A stretch of 64,000 nt of DNA, taken from contig DQFX01000031.1 in the NCBI GenBank assembly GCA_003531585.1, positions 54,079 through 118,078 of the forward strand, given 5' to 3'. This DNA is from Oscillospiraceae bacterium. GTDB taxonomy: Bacteria > Bacillota > Clostridia > Oscillospirales > Ruminococcaceae. Under the pieces are notes generated by a model that did no database searches, was not told where the DNA came from, and worked only from the letters and a program-made list of their open reading frames with translations. A program made the translations under genes and the position numbers. Shown piece after piece: positions 18,923 through 27,815 of this stretch (position 1 is the stretch's first letter; the number at the start of each line of letters is the position of its first letter).

Positions 18923-21175
18923 ATGGACAGTAATATCGGAAAGAAGCTTGATGGCAGATATGAGCTGCTGGAGCTTATCGGCGTCGGAGGAATGGCGGAT
19001 ATCTACCGCGCCCGCGACATTGTTGAGGACCGCATTGTTGCTGTAAAGATACTTAAAACCGAGTTCGCGGGCAGCGATGAGTTCCTGCGCCGCTTCCGGA
19101 ACGAATCTAAGGCGATCGCGCTTCTCTCTCACCCGAACATCGTGAAAATTTACGACGTAGGCTTCACCGACAAGGTGCAGTTCATCGTCATGGAGTATGT
19201 AGACGGCATCACGCTCACCGACTACATCGAGCAGCAAGGCGTGCTCAAATGGCGCGACGCGGTGCATTTCACCGTGCAGATACTTAAAGCGCTTCAGCAC
19301 GCGCACGACCGTGGGATAGTACACCGTGACATAAAGTCCAGCAATGTTATGCTGCTCAGCGACGGTACCATCAAGGTCATGGATTTCGGCATTGCGAGAT
19401 TCAACCGCGAGAACAACAAAACCGTGTCTGAAAAGACCATCGGTTCGGTGCACTACATCAGCCCGGAGCAGGCGCGCGGCGACATCACCGACGAGCGCAG
19501 CGACATCTATTCCGTCGGCGTAGCGCTTTACGAAATGCTGACCGGCAGGAAGCCGTTCGACGGCGATACGCCGGTTTCCATCGCGCTCATGCACATGCAG
19601 AGCACCCCGAAGAAGCCCACCGAGATCAACAGCACTATCCCGGAGGGTCTTGAGCAGATTGTGCTCCGCGCTATGCAGAAGGATCCCGCGCAGCGTTACC
19701 AGACCGCCGGCGAGATGATAAAGGATCTTGAGGAATTCAAGGCGAATCCGAGCATTATTTTCGAATATAAGTACAACTCCACGGACGGCACCACAAAGTA
19801 TTTTGACCGCCCCATTCCGGCTGCCGAGCAGGAGCGCAACCGCCGCAAGCAGGCAGTACGCACCGAGCCGGAGGAGGACTACGAAGAGGACGACTACGAC
19901 GAGGACGACGAGGACGAGTACGAGGAGCGCCGCTCCCCGCTTATCCCGATACTCTTTGCAGTGGGAACCGCGTTCGTTATCGCGACAGTGTTCCTTGTAA
20001 TGACCATCGTATTCAAGAACCTGAACGTGACTCCCGAGCAGGTCGGCTCCGTTGCAGGCATTTCCAGCGGCTCCACGGTGAGCGTGAACGACAGCAACGA
20101 GTACCTCATGCCGAACCTTATCGGAATGTCCTGGGACGAGGCCAAGTCCAAGTATTCCCAGTACATGACGCTGGTTCCCGAGCAGGAGTGGAGCGAGGTA
20201 ACGAAGGATCAGATATTCGATCAGGAGTACCCCGAGGGACGTAAGGTCAAGATAGGCACCGAGGTCACTGTAAAGGTCAGCATGGGTATCCGCCAGATAG
20301 AGGTGCAGGATCTTGAGAACCTCAGCGCCGCTATTGCAGAGAGCAAGCTCCAGAAGGACGGCTTCAAGGTCAAAAAGACCTTTGAGGAATCCGACGATAT
20401 CGCGAAGGATTACGTTATCCGCACCGAGCCTGGTGCTCACGAGATGGCGGATCAGGGAAGCACCGTTGTGCTGGTTATCAGCATGGGTCCCGAGGACACC
20501 TCTGTAAACGTTCCGAAGTTCGTTAACCTCCCGCTTTCCGTTGCGCTTGAGCGTGCGGCTGAGTACCACCTCGACCCGCAGGTGCGCTACGAGGACAGCG
20601 AGGACGTCGAGAAGGACGTTGTAATGGAGCAGAGCATTGATCCGGGAAGCATGGTAGACCGCGATACGCCTATCGAGCTTGTCGTAAGCACCGGCGAGAT
20701 CAGCGAAAAGACCAGAAAGTTCACATATTCGCTGCCGAAGAAGGCTTCCGGCGAATTTGAGTTCAGATACTATGTTGACGGCGTTCTTGACGAGGAATCC
20801 AAGGTAACGCTCGATATCGGCCTTGCGTCCAGCAAGTCGATGACCTACACCGTGACCGGTAAGGCAGGCGAGACCAGGACCGTAACCATCAAGGTAACGT
20901 CCCTTGACACCGGAAAGACGGGCAGCTACGGCGAGATAATCGTAAACTTCCCTGAGGACGGCAGCAAGGCAACGCTTGAGGACAGCTTCGACGGCTCCAT
21001 CTTTGCAGAGCTCCAGAAGGCTGACGCCGGCTCCGAGCCTACGGTAGACACCACCGAGCCGGAGAACCCGGGCGATACCTCTGACGCCGGACACTCCGAG
21101 CCTGAGAATACGACTTCTTCATCTCACACGGAAACAACTCCGGTTGAGCCTGATCCTGGAATTTCAGTCGACTGA
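18923..21175 (+). CDS. prkC: PASTA-domain Ser/Thr protein kinase
   Basis: 750-residue membrane kinase that senses peptidoglycan fragments or lipid II outside and phosphorylates cell-wall, division and germination proteins inside. The kinase domain spans about 10-270: glycine loop IGVGGMADIY, VAVKILK, HRDIKSSNV near 132, DFGIARF near 153. A very acidic juxtamembrane stretch (about 312-335, mostly Asp/Glu) precedes the single membrane helix at about 340-365. Three PASTA repeats follow (about 393-455, 456-525, 525-595), then a beta-rich domain and a Thr/Ser/Pro-rich tail. CGGAG lies 8 bases before ATG 18923. Together with prpC it makes the usual kinase-phosphatase pair. Confidence 0.96.
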   Translation: MDSNIGKKLDGRYELLELIGVGGMADIYRARDIVEDRIVAVKILKTEFAGSDEFLRRFRNESKAIALLSHPNIVKIYDVGFTDKVQFIVMEYVDGITLTDYIEQQGVLKWRDAVHFTVQILKALQHAHDRGIVHRDIKSSNVMLLSDGTIKVMDFGIARFNRENNKTVSEKTIGSVHYISPEQARGDITDERSDIYSVGVALYEMLTGRKPFDGDTPVSIALMHMQSTPKKPTEINSTIPEGLEQIVLRAMQKDPAQRYQTAGEMIKDLEEFKANPSIIFEYKYNSTDGTTKYFDRPIPAAEQERNRRKQAVRTEPEEDYEEDDYDEDDEDEYEERRSPLIPILFAVGTAFVIATVFLVMTIVFKNLNVTPEQVGSVAGISSGSTVSVNDSNEYLMPNLIGMSWDEAKSKYSQYMTLVPEQEWSEVTKDQIFDQEYPEGRKVKIGTEVTVKVSMGIRQIEVQDLENLSAAIAESKLQKDGFKVKKTFEESDDIAKDYVIRTEPGAHEMADQGSTVVLVISMGPEDTSVNVPKFVNLPLSVALERAAEYHLDPQVRYEDSEDVEKDVVMEQSIDPGSMVDRDTPIELVVSTGEISEKTRKFTYSLPKKASGEFEFRYYVDGVLDEESKVTLDIGLASSKSMTYTVTGKAGETRTVTIKVTSLDTGKTGSYGEIIVNFPEDGSKATLEDSFDGSIFAELQKADAGSEPTVDTTEPENPGDTSDAGHSEPENTTSSSHTETTPVEPDPGISVD

Positions 21176-21191
21176 TCAAGGGGGTAATGGT

Positions 21192-22130
21192 ATTTCTGCT
21201 GAATATCATCACGGAATAATTACAAAAGCAGTCGGGGGCATCTATTATGTAGATGCCCTTTCGGGCTTTGAAAAAGACGGAAGGGGAGTACCGGACGGGA
21301 CGACCTTCAAATGCGCGGCAAGGGGACTTTTCAGGAAGAACGAGATAAGCCCCAGCGCCGGGGATAACGTCATTGTGGAGTGCCAGGAGAATCACGAGCC
21401 GCTTATCTCAAAGATACTGGAGCGCCGGAATTACCTTGTGCGCCCGCCGCTCGCGAACCTGGACGGAATCGTGTTCGTGATAAGCTGCGCCGACCCGGCT
21501 CCGAACCGCTTTGTGCTGGACAAGCTCATCGCGATAGCCGACAGCAAGCAGATCGAGCCAATGATAGCGTTCACAAAGCCGGATCTTCAGCAGGCGGAGG
21601 AGCTTGCCGGGATATACCGCAGCATAGGGATCAGGGTCTGCATGGTGAATAACCTGACCGGCGAGGGCGCGGAACCAGTCCGGGAGTTCATAAATGGCAG
21701 AGTGACCGCATTTATCGGCAATTCCGGCGTGGGGAAGTCCAGCCTGATGAATTCGCTGTTCCCGCAGCTAGGGCTTGAGACCGGGATAATCAGCAAGAAA
21801 CTCGGAAGGGGAAAGCACACCACCCGCCAGGCGCAGCTATACCGCCTGTCCGAGCTTGACCCTGCCATGACCGGCTACGCTGCGGATACCCCGGGATTTT
21901 CCACGGTTGATACGGAGCGATACTGCCGTATTCCCGCCGGGGAGCTTGACAACAGCTTCCGCGAGTTTGCGAAGTTTGCCGAGAACTGCCGCTTTGCCGA
22001 CTGCGCCCACATCAAGGAAAAGGACTGCGCCGTCCGCGCCGCCGCCGAAAGCGGGGAGATCGCAAAGTCGCGCTATGAAAGCTACCTCAGAATGCACGAG
22101 GAAGCAAGCAAGATAAACGACTGGGAGTGA
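21192..22130 (+). CDS. rsgA: Ribosome small-subunit GTPase RsgA
   Basis: Circularly permuted GTPase that checks 30S maturation. OB fold at the N-terminus, G1 motif GNSGVGKSSLMN near nt 21718, ADTPGFST, and the zinc knuckle CRFADCAHIKEKDC near the C-terminus. The start is unclear. The frame is open to TTG 21144 inside the kinase gene, but that site has no good ribosome site and would add about 20 residues not seen in the family. The only strong ribosome site, AGGGGG at 21179-21184, points to codon ATT at 21192 (8 bases on), giving the expected short N-terminus before GIITKAVGG. An ATT start is rare, so the start is tentative while the gene is certain. Confidence 0.9.
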   Translation: MSAEYHHGIITKAVGGIYYVDALSGFEKDGRGVPDGTTFKCAARGLFRKNEISPSAGDNVIVECQENHEPLISKILERRNYLVRPPLANLDGIVFVISCADPAPNRFVLDKLIAIADSKQIEPMIAFTKPDLQQAEELAGIYRSIGIRVCMVNNLTGEGAEPVREFINGRVTAFIGNSGVGKSSLMNSLFPQLGLETGIISKKLGRGKHTTRQAQLYRLSELDPAMTGYAADTPGFSTVDTERYCRIPAGELDNSFREFAKFAENCRFADCAHIKEKDCAVRAAAESGEIAKSRYESYLRMHEEASKINDWE

Positions 22131-22134
22131 CAAC

Positions 22135-22743
22135 ATGTCAAAGATATGCTCAATAATCTGCGGAGCGCCGGACGGGAGCCTTCCCGAGAAGCCGGAGGGG
22201 CTGATAATCTGCGCCGACAAGGGGCTTGACCACGCGCTTGCCGCAGGATTGACCCCGGATATGATCGTAGGGGATTTCGACAGTGCAAACAGCAAGCCGC
22301 CGGAGGGTATACCAGTGGTCCGCACAATACCCGAGAAGGACGATACGGATACGATACTTGCCTGCGAGGCCGCGATAGAGGAAGGCTGCGATGAGATCCG
22401 GCTGTACTGTGCGCTTGGCGGCAGAACCGACCACACCATCGCGAATATCCAGACGATGGAGATGATGCGCCAGCGCGGAGTGAATGTCACGATAGTTGGT
22501 AACGGCGAGCGAATTTATCTTGTCCACGAGCGCGAAGCTGAAATTCCGCGCTTCAGGGGCTACGTTTCGGTGTTTTCCTACGGCGAGACCTGCATTGTCA
22601 GCGAATACGGAATGAAATACGGTCTGGTGCGCTACCGCCTGGACAACGCCTATCCGCTGGGCGTAAGCAACGAGGTCGCCGACGAGGTCGGAAGGGTTAT
22701 CGTACACGGCGGAACGGCGCTTGTAATCGAACATCACGAATAA
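22135..22743 (+). CDS. thiN: Thiamine pyrophosphokinase
   Basis: 202 residues. Transfers pyrophosphate from ATP to thiamine to give the cofactor TPP. The N-terminal ICADKGLDHALAAGLTPD, the metal site VGDFDSAN, the EKDDTDTILA segment and GALGGRTDH-like CALGGRTDHTIAN are typical. It begins 4 bases after rsgA, the standard rsgA-(rpe)-thiN order in Firmicutes without rpe here. A strong bidirectional terminator follows directly. Confidence 0.95.
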   Translation: MSKICSIICGAPDGSLPEKPEGLIICADKGLDHALAAGLTPDMIVGDFDSANSKPPEGIPVVRTIPEKDDTDTILACEAAIEEGCDEIRLYCALGGRTDHTIANIQTMEMMRQRGVNVTIVGNGERIYLVHEREAEIPRFRGYVSVFSYGETCIVSEYGMKYGLVRYRLDNAYPLGVSNEVADEVGRVIVHGGTALVIEHHE

Positions 22744-22777
22744 AAAATCCCCGGTACATCGTACCGGGGATTTTTTC
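22742..22777. terminator. Bidirectional intrinsic terminator
   Basis: Perfect 11-bp stem ATCCCCGGTAC (22747-22757) / GTACCGGGGAT (22761-22771), flanked by six A on the left and six T on the right. It serves thiN on plus and the beta-helix lipoprotein gene on minus. Confidence 0.95.
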
Positions 22778-22789
22778 TTTTGCGATTTG

Positions 22790-24682
22790 TTAAGCTACCG
22801 GTTCAGAGGTCGCTGAAATATCAGCGGGTCTGTCCGGGTGGGTGAAATCCTTGTTGCTGCCGAAGCCTGAATCGCTGCGCACCCACGAGCCGCCGTCCTG
22901 ATTCCACGTGCCGGAGCCGCTTCCACTGGCTCCGCCGCCGCTTACTCCGTCGGTCGCCGTGACGGTGGTGAGCAGAATGTCGTCCGCATAGATGGAGTAG
23001 CTCGAACCCGGGAGGAAATCCTTGGTGGAGAATATCAGTGATTCACAGTCCTTAGGTGTGACCGTGCTGATAATGTCCGCGCCGTCCGCGTTGCGTACTT
23101 CAATGGTGCTTCCCGCGCCGACCTTGTTGTAGACCGACAGGCAGGGCTGCGAGAGCGTACTCGGTGCCTGAGCCATTCCGCGGGAGCCGAGCGCGATGAG
23201 CGTTCCGCCGCACATTGCAAACGAGATATCGTAATCAAGCGCACCATCGCGGTTGCTAGTGGGACCGAACACAACGAGAGTACCTCCGCTCATAGAAACG
23301 GTTCCGTTGGAGTCGATGCCGTCGCCGTCCGCGTTGGAGGTAATGCTGCCGTCTGAGATAGAAATATACGGAGTAGTTCCGGTGGCGGAGTTATCGCAGG
23401 CGTTTATGCCGTCGTTGTAGGCACGAAGGCTTATCACGCCGCCGTTTATCTCAACGCCGTTCGCTTCCAGGCCCTCGGCGCTTGTTGTAATGTTGATCTC
23501 GCCGTTGTTGATTGTCAGTATCGTGTCGGCATGGATACCGTCATCGCCGCTGGAGATGTTGAAAGTTCCGCCGCCTATCGTGATGTTTCCGTTGGAGTGC
23601 AGTGCGTCGTCGGCGCAGTCGGCGGTTATTCTGCCGTCGGTTATCGTGATGGCGTTCCCCGCCTTGAGTCCCTTCATGCTTTCCGCAGAGTTCCCCTCGG
23701 AGTCAGTCATGCTGCTGAAATCAAATCCGCCGTTCCCTTTGTGTGAGAATCCGCCCCATCTGCCGCCGAACTGGTCGTCCGAGGTGTATTCGACTGTGGA
23801 GCTTCCGCCGCCAGTCTGTACGTATATCGTGCCTCCGGAAATATTGAGGTTGTTTTCCGCCTGAATGCCGTCGCGGCCGCAGTTCAGCGTGTAGCTGCCG
23901 TCGGTAATGCTGATGTAGCCCTTCTGCTGGTCGGTGGAGTTTGTGGATTTAAGCCCGTCGCAGCCGCTGTTGACAGTCACGGTGCCGGAAGCTCCGAGCA
24001 GGTAATCCTTGCCTATGATACCGTCCTCAGCGGCGTTCACGTTGATGATACCGCCGCAGAGCTTCAGACCGTCACGGCTGTTTATGCCGTCCTTGTAGTT
24101 TCCGGTGACATTCAGCGTGCCGCTTCCATTTATCACTAGGGTTTCGCGGGAATAGAGCGCGGCCGCGTTGTTCTCGGCGTTTTCAGCGGAATATCCGGTA
24201 CCGTCGGAGAGCGAGTTCACTGAATTCCCCGTGAGAGTCAGAGTGAGCTTGTCCGCCTTGTTGCAGAGTATCGCGGGGCCGTCCGAGCAGGAGAGGTCAA
24301 CGCCGTTCATTATGAGATACACCGCGTCGTCCTTGCCGCAGTCTATAACGAGCTGACCGTCAGGGCTGTTTCCCGAAACGGAGTAATATCCCGCCTTGCT
24401 GATGGTGACGACCTTACCGCTGACTGAAACACCGCTGCCGTGGATATCAGCACCGCCGTCGGTAAATGCAATGCTGCTTCCCGAGCCGGTAGCCGGGGTC
24501 AGATCCTTTTCGCTTACGGTGTGCATGTGCGAAACCGCCGAAGCGTCCGCAGTTTCCGCCCGGACGACGGGGTCGTTTTCCTGTGTGACCTCGCTTGAGC
24601 GAAGCGGGTCTTTCGTGCAGCCCGTATTTACGGATAAAGCAATAGAACAGAGCGCAGCCAGCGCTCTTAATCCTGATCTCAT
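22790..24682 (-). CDS. Cthe_2159-like carbohydrate-binding beta-helix lipoprotein
   Basis: 630 residues, exported. Residues 1-21 are a signal peptide ending in VNTGC; Cys22 would carry the lipid, although the box lacks the usual Leu at -3. From about 60 to 560 the protein is a chain of short repeats of the type NGxxxxxGGxxxIxxxxDGI, which builds a right-handed parallel beta-helix. This matches the DUF4353/Cthe_2159 family, first described in Clostridium thermocellum as a calcium-binding, polysaccharide-binding beta-helix resembling pectate lyases. A Gly/Ser-rich stretch and an Asp/Ser-rich tail end it. AAGGAG is 7 bases before the ATG. It is the last gene of the VTC-DUF4956 cassette, which suggests a cell-surface output. 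Confidence 0.85.
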   Translation of the reverse strand: MRSGLRALAALCSIALSVNTGCTKDPLRSSEVTQENDPVVRAETADASAVSHMHTVSEKDLTPATGSGSSIAFTDGGADIHGSGVSVSGKVVTISKAGYYSVSGNSPDGQLVIDCGKDDAVYLIMNGVDLSCSDGPAILCNKADKLTLTLTGNSVNSLSDGTGYSAENAENNAAALYSRETLVINGSGTLNVTGNYKDGINSRDGLKLCGGIINVNAAEDGIIGKDYLLGASGTVTVNSGCDGLKSTNSTDQQKGYISITDGSYTLNCGRDGIQAENNLNISGGTIYVQTGGGSSTVEYTSDDQFGGRWGGFSHKGNGGFDFSSMTDSEGNSAESMKGLKAGNAITITDGRITADCADDALHSNGNITIGGGTFNISSGDDGIHADTILTINNGEINITTSAEGLEANGVEINGGVISLRAYNDGINACDNSATGTTPYISISDGSITSNADGDGIDSNGTVSMSGGTLVVFGPTSNRDGALDYDISFAMCGGTLIALGSRGMAQAPSTLSQPCLSVYNKVGAGSTIEVRNADGADIISTVTPKDCESLIFSTKDFLPGSSYSIYADDILLTTVTATDGVSGGGASGSGSGTWNQDGGSWVRSDSGFGSNKDFTHPDRPADISATSEPVA

Positions 24683-24727
24683 AGTTTGCTCCTTAATAAA
24701 TTAGATGCCTAAAAAAGCGCGGTGAAT

Positions 24728-25408
24728 TCAAAGCTGTTCCGCCGATTCCGGCAGGGCAGCGATGGAAATAGTCAGATTTCCGTTGCGTTCGCGAAGGCGG
24801 TCTATCATTTCCTTTTCGCGGGAGGGGTCTTTTTCGGTTATCTGGTAGCGCAGGTCGAAAAGCGTACCCATAGCGGTGGTCTTGACCTGCACCAGCTCGT
24901 GCTCTGAAAGATACTCGTCGAAGATATCGTCAAAAATGCCGGTGTAGTCGAGGTTCTCAGGAATAAGCACGCGCAGCAGCTTCCGGCGCGTAACGTTCCG
25001 GAACCACGGCGTAGAGCTTACCACAGCGAGAACCAGTCCAATGACGACCGCGATGACGACCGCGAACGCTATATACCCCATTCCGGTTGCTAGGCCTATG
25101 CAGACTGCGTAGAAAATAAAGCAGATATCGCGTGAACTGCCGGGTGCCGATCGGAACCTGACCAGGCTGAACGCGCCCATAACGGCAACGCCGGCTCCGA
25201 TAGAACCGTTGACCAGCATGATGACCGCCTGAATCAGCACGGGAAGCACCAGCATGGTCACGAACATATTCCGCGAAGGCTGCCGCGTCGTGAGCCTGTA
25301 GACCGCAGCCGCGCCAAGTCCCAGCAGCAGGGAAGCCGCGGTGCAGATGAGCATTGAGGTTATCGACAGACCCTCGGAACTAATTATTGTGTCGAAGAAA
25401 TTATTCAA
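24728..25408 (-). CDS. DUF4956 integral membrane protein
   Basis: About 226 residues. Four hydrophobic helices are visible (about 18-38, 48-68, 72-88 and 105-135), with the conserved GAFSLVRFRSAPGSSRDI between the third and fourth, followed by a soluble C-terminal domain of about 80 residues that looks ACT-like (LTISIAALPE at the end). DUF4956 has no proven function but is regularly found beside VTC-type polyphosphate polymerases in bacteria. The frame opens at GTG 25417; TTG 25408 is preferred because GGAG lies 8 bases before it. It starts about 20 bases after the polymerase gene and is followed by the beta-helix gene after 45 bases. Confidence 0.85.
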   Translation of the reverse strand: MNNFFDTIISSEGLSITSMLICTAASLLLGLGAAAVYRLTTRQPSRNMFVTMLVLPVLIQAVIMLVNGSIGAGVAVMGAFSLVRFRSAPGSSRDICFIFYAVCIGLATGMGYIAFAVVIAVVIGLVLAVVSSTPWFRNVTRRKLLRVLIPENLDYTGIFDDIFDEYLSEHELVQVKTTAMGTLFDLRYQITEKDPSREKEMIDRLRERNGNLTISIAALPESAEQL

Positions 25409-25429
25409 AACTGTCACTCCAAAGTAGAA

Positions 25430-26143
25430 TTATGTGGCGCAAAGATCCTGAAAGCGCTGTTTGTAAACCGAGCCGTACTTTGAAAACGAACCGGGGTGTA
25501 TCCCGAGTTCGGAAAGCGTACCGGCGAGCCACAGCGGAATCGACGAAGCCGACTTTATTTCCATTATCCGGAACGGCTGCCCGGGGATGGTATCGCCGTC
25601 GGTGCCGTTCCGGAGGTCGAGGTCGCCGAGCCGGTACCTTATGTTTCCGTCGAGCGTGAGCCGGAGCTCCGGGTCGTCAGCGCCGTGGAAGGCTCTGCGG
25701 TCGTAGAATACGGCAGCTCTGGGTATCAGGCCGTCGCGGCGTATCATGTGGGTCATTTCAGCCGTGACCTGCCGTGCTACGTAGTCGCCGGATTCCGGCG
25801 GTATGCCTTCCGTCAGGAATCGCATAGCCTGCGCAAAGTCCGTGGAAACACGGCGCTTGTAGACTACTCCGTCGTATTTCTTTTTTATCTCAAGGAACAC
25901 CGGGGAGCTGTCCGTTGGAGTACCGTAGGCGCGCAGCCGGAGCTTTTCCTTGTAGACGGGCTTGTCAAGGGAGATCCGGGCGAGTATGTCGTCCGGAGAA
26001 TCGCAGTAGAGCGAGCAGATTGTCTGGCGGGAATATTCGTCCTCGATCATGAAGCCGGAAATTTTCTGAAGAACGGCCTCGGTCTGCTGACTGGTGAGCA
26101 GGTATTTTATCTCCATACGCTGAAAAGTATTCGCATATGCCAT
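25430..26143 (-). CDS. VTC-domain polyphosphate polymerase-like protein
   Basis: About 237 residues forming a single VTC domain, the catalytic tunnel fold of yeast Vtc4, which makes polyphosphate from ATP. The basic and acidic residues lining the tunnel appear in order: RMEIKYLL near 9-16, YKEKLRLRAYG near 70, FLEIKKKYDGVVYKRR near 92-107, and MEIKS near 205 on the return strand. Unlike yeast Vtc4 it has no SPX sensor and no membrane segments; the adjacent DUF4956 protein could supply the membrane part (inference). The frame opens at 26170, but GGGGTGA lies 5 bases before ATG 26143. A TATAAT box on this strand at 26173-26178 may belong to its promoter; no clear -35. Confidence 0.85.
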   Translation of the reverse strand: MAYANTFQRMEIKYLLTSQQTEAVLQKISGFMIEDEYSRQTICSLYCDSPDDILARISLDKPVYKEKLRLRAYGTPTDSSPVFLEIKKKYDGVVYKRRVSTDFAQAMRFLTEGIPPESGDYVARQVTAEMTHMIRRDGLIPRAAVFYDRRAFHGADDPELRLTLDGNIRYRLGDLDLRNGTDGDTIPGQPFRIMEIKSASSIPLWLAGTLSELGIHPGSFSKYGSVYKQRFQDLCAT

Positions 26144-26170
26144 ACCGCTCACCCCGCTTTTCGTATACAT

Positions 26171-26294
26171 GCATTATACATTATTTCTGTGACAGTTTTA
26201 TGATAGATGGCGAATTATTTCCCGTGCCAGTGAGAAATATGTGTTAATAAATTGTGCAATTCGACCGAATGAATGATGTATTTCTCCTGAAACG
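26171..26294. other. Intergenic region upstream of the VTC cassette
   Basis: About 120 AT-rich bases between the queA terminator and the VTC gene. On the minus strand a TATAAT (26173-26178) stands just upstream of the VTC start, but no -35 box at 16-18 bases is convincing. No open frame of note. Confidence 0.4.
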
Positions 26295-26328
26295 GAAAAA
26301 ATAGCGCCCTCCGCAGCCGGAGAGCGCC
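26295..26328 (-). terminator. Intrinsic terminator of queA
   Basis: On the minus strand CGCTCTCCG/CGGAGGGCG stem (26304-26313 with 26318-26327, one mismatch) followed by a T-rich tail ATTTTTT at 26302-26296. Confidence 0.85.
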
Positions 26329-26338
26329 GATTTATAAT

Positions 26339-27430
26339 TTACTTGATGTCGCTGATGTACATAGCGTCGCCGAACGAGAAGAACCTGTAGCGCTCCTTCA
26401 CGGCTACTTCATAGGCGTGGAGCGTCTTTTCGCGCCCGAGGAACGCGCTGACGAGCATTATCAGCGTGCTTTCAGGCAGGTGGAAGTTGGTTATCAGCCC
26501 GTCGATGACCTTGAATTCGTAGCCAGGGTAGATGAAAATTCCGGTGTCCTGTGTGAGTATCGGGGAGTTCGCGCCGGTCAGCGGGGAGTTTCCCTTATCT
26601 GCTTCAGTCGGTGAGAAAAGCTCCGGCTGAACGCCCGCAGCGGATTCCAGCGTGCGGCAGGAGGTAGTGCCGACGGAGATCACGCGGCCGCCGTTTGCTT
26701 TGCAGCGGCGTATTTTTTCAGCGGTTATCTCCGGAACGGAGTAGTGCTCCACGTGCATTTTGTGGTCGAGAATGTTATCCTCCTTCACCGGGCGGAATGT
26801 TCCAAGACCGACATGAAGCGTGACGTAGGCGGTGTCAACGCCCTTGTCAGCGAGTTTTCTGAACACGTTCTCCGTGAAATGCAGACCCGCGGTGGGAGCG
26901 GCGGCGGAGCCGGTCTCGCGGCAGTAGATAGTGTTGTAGCGATCCTTGTCCTGGAGCTTCTCGGCGATGTAGGGCGGGAGCGGCATCTGACCTATGCGGT
27001 CTAGGATATCGAAGAAATCCCCCTCGAACGAGAAGCGGACAAGGCGGTTTCCCTCGTTCACGATGTCGAGTATCTCAGCGGAAAGCCCCTCCGGGAAATC
27101 GACGATCGTGCCGGGTTTCAGACGCTTTCCGGGGTGTACCAGGGTCTCCCATTCGGTGAGGCTCAGACGCTTGAGCAGCAGGAACTCAACGTGGGCGCCG
27201 GTGCCGCGCTTGACGCCGTATATACGCGCCGGGAAAACCTTGCTGTCGTTCATTACAAGCAGGTCGCCGGGGTTCAGGTAGTCAGCGATGTCGTAGAAGT
27301 GCCTGTGGCTTATCTCACCGGTGGAGCGGTCAATTGCCATCAGCCGGGAGCTGTCCCGCGGCTCGACCGGAGTCTGCGCGATGAGTTCCTCGGGAAGTTC
27401 ATAGTTAAAATCAGATTTTAGCATCGTCAT
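26339..27430 (-). CDS. queA: S-adenosylmethionine:tRNA ribosyltransferase-isomerase
   Basis: Transfers and isomerises the ribose of SAM onto preQ1-tRNA to form epoxyqueuosine, the step after tgt. 363 residues. Family motifs: [20 protein letters not shown] at the start, [25 protein letters not shown] near residue 195, [10 protein letters not shown] near 255 and the C-terminal [17 protein letters not shown]. The start at ATG 27430 has AAAGGA 9 bases upstream. It is a single-gene unit with its own promoter and terminator. Confidence 0.97.
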   Translation of the reverse strand: MTMLKSDFNYELPEELIAQTPVEPRDSSRLMAIDRSTGEISHRHFYDIADYLNPGDLLVMNDSKVFPARIYGVKRGTGAHVEFLLLKRLSLTEWETLVHPGKRLKPGTIVDFPEGLSAEILDIVNEGNRLVRFSFEGDFFDILDRIGQMPLPPYIAEKLQDKDRYNTIYCRETGSAAAPTAGLHFTENVFRKLADKGVDTAYVTLHVGLGTFRPVKEDNILDHKMHVEHYSVPEITAEKIRRCKANGGRVISVGTTSCRTLESAAGVQPELFSPTEADKGNSPLTGANSPILTQDTGIFIYPGYEFKVIDGLITNFHLPESTLIMLVSAFLGREKTLHAYEVAVKERYRFFSFGDAMYISDIK

Positions 27431-27467
27431 AATTTACATTCCTTTTTCATAGATTAGCGTATACTCT

Positions 27468-27496
27468 ATTGTACCATAAACCGACGGATAAATCAA
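27468..27496 (-). promoter_or_regulatory. SigA-type promoter of queA
   Basis: On the minus strand TTGATT (27496-27491), 17-base spacer, TACAAT (27473-27468). About 30 bases remain between the expected start of transcription and the ribosome site. Confidence 0.75.
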
Positions 27497-27563
27497 TTTT
27501 TAATCGTTGTTGAAATTTAACAAAATCCTCGCCGTAATTGAAGAATATTTATACGAATGGGGG

Positions 27564-27592
27564 TTGACAACAATGCGGTTATGTGCTAAAAT
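27564..27592 (+). promoter_or_regulatory. SigA-type promoter of the lysine operon
   Basis: TTGACA at 27564-27569, 17-base spacer, TAAAAT at 27587-27592. Transcription would start near 27600, about 30 bases before the lysine riboswitch. Confidence 0.8.
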
Positions 27593-27629
27593 AATATGGT
27601 AATGAGTAATTAACTCATGGGACTTATCG

Positions 27630-27800
27630 TCCCGCTGATAGAGGTGCGGAACAGATCAGTAGCGCGTCCATAACGGTCTGCGGAGACCGGCTGCGCGAAA
27701 GGCTTACCGCCGAAGAATGCACGATCCGTGGTGTGCATATCTGGCTGCACGTTGAACAGGCGTCCGGCTGTCATCGGTCTGATGGAGAGCTATCGCATAT
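27630..27800 (+). promoter_or_regulatory. Lysine riboswitch (L-box)
   Basis: The conserved L-box core is present in order: GATAGAGGTGCGGAAC at 27637, AGTAG at 27658, GCGAAAGG near 27695, CCGAAGAATGCAC near 27710, GGCTG repeats near 27750-27775, and the closing strand GGAGAGCTATC near 27783, which pairs with GATAG to close P1. The layout matches the class that senses lysine directly in the mRNA leader of Firmicute lysC/dap/asd genes. Binding of lysine should favour the downstream terminator and switch off asd-dapA-dapB. Confidence 0.92.
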
Positions 27801-27815
27801 ATACGATATCAAACC

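Noticed and set aside
18854..21094. Open minus-strand frame of 746 codons opposite the PASTA kinase
   Set aside because: Shadow frame caused by GC-rich codon bias; the plus strand has clear kinase and PASTA domains.
23000..24500. Repeats in the beta-helix lipoprotein gene as a CRISPR or DNA repeat array
   Set aside because: The periodicity is protein-level (Gly/Asn/Asp turns); the DNA repeats are not exact and spacing is irregular.
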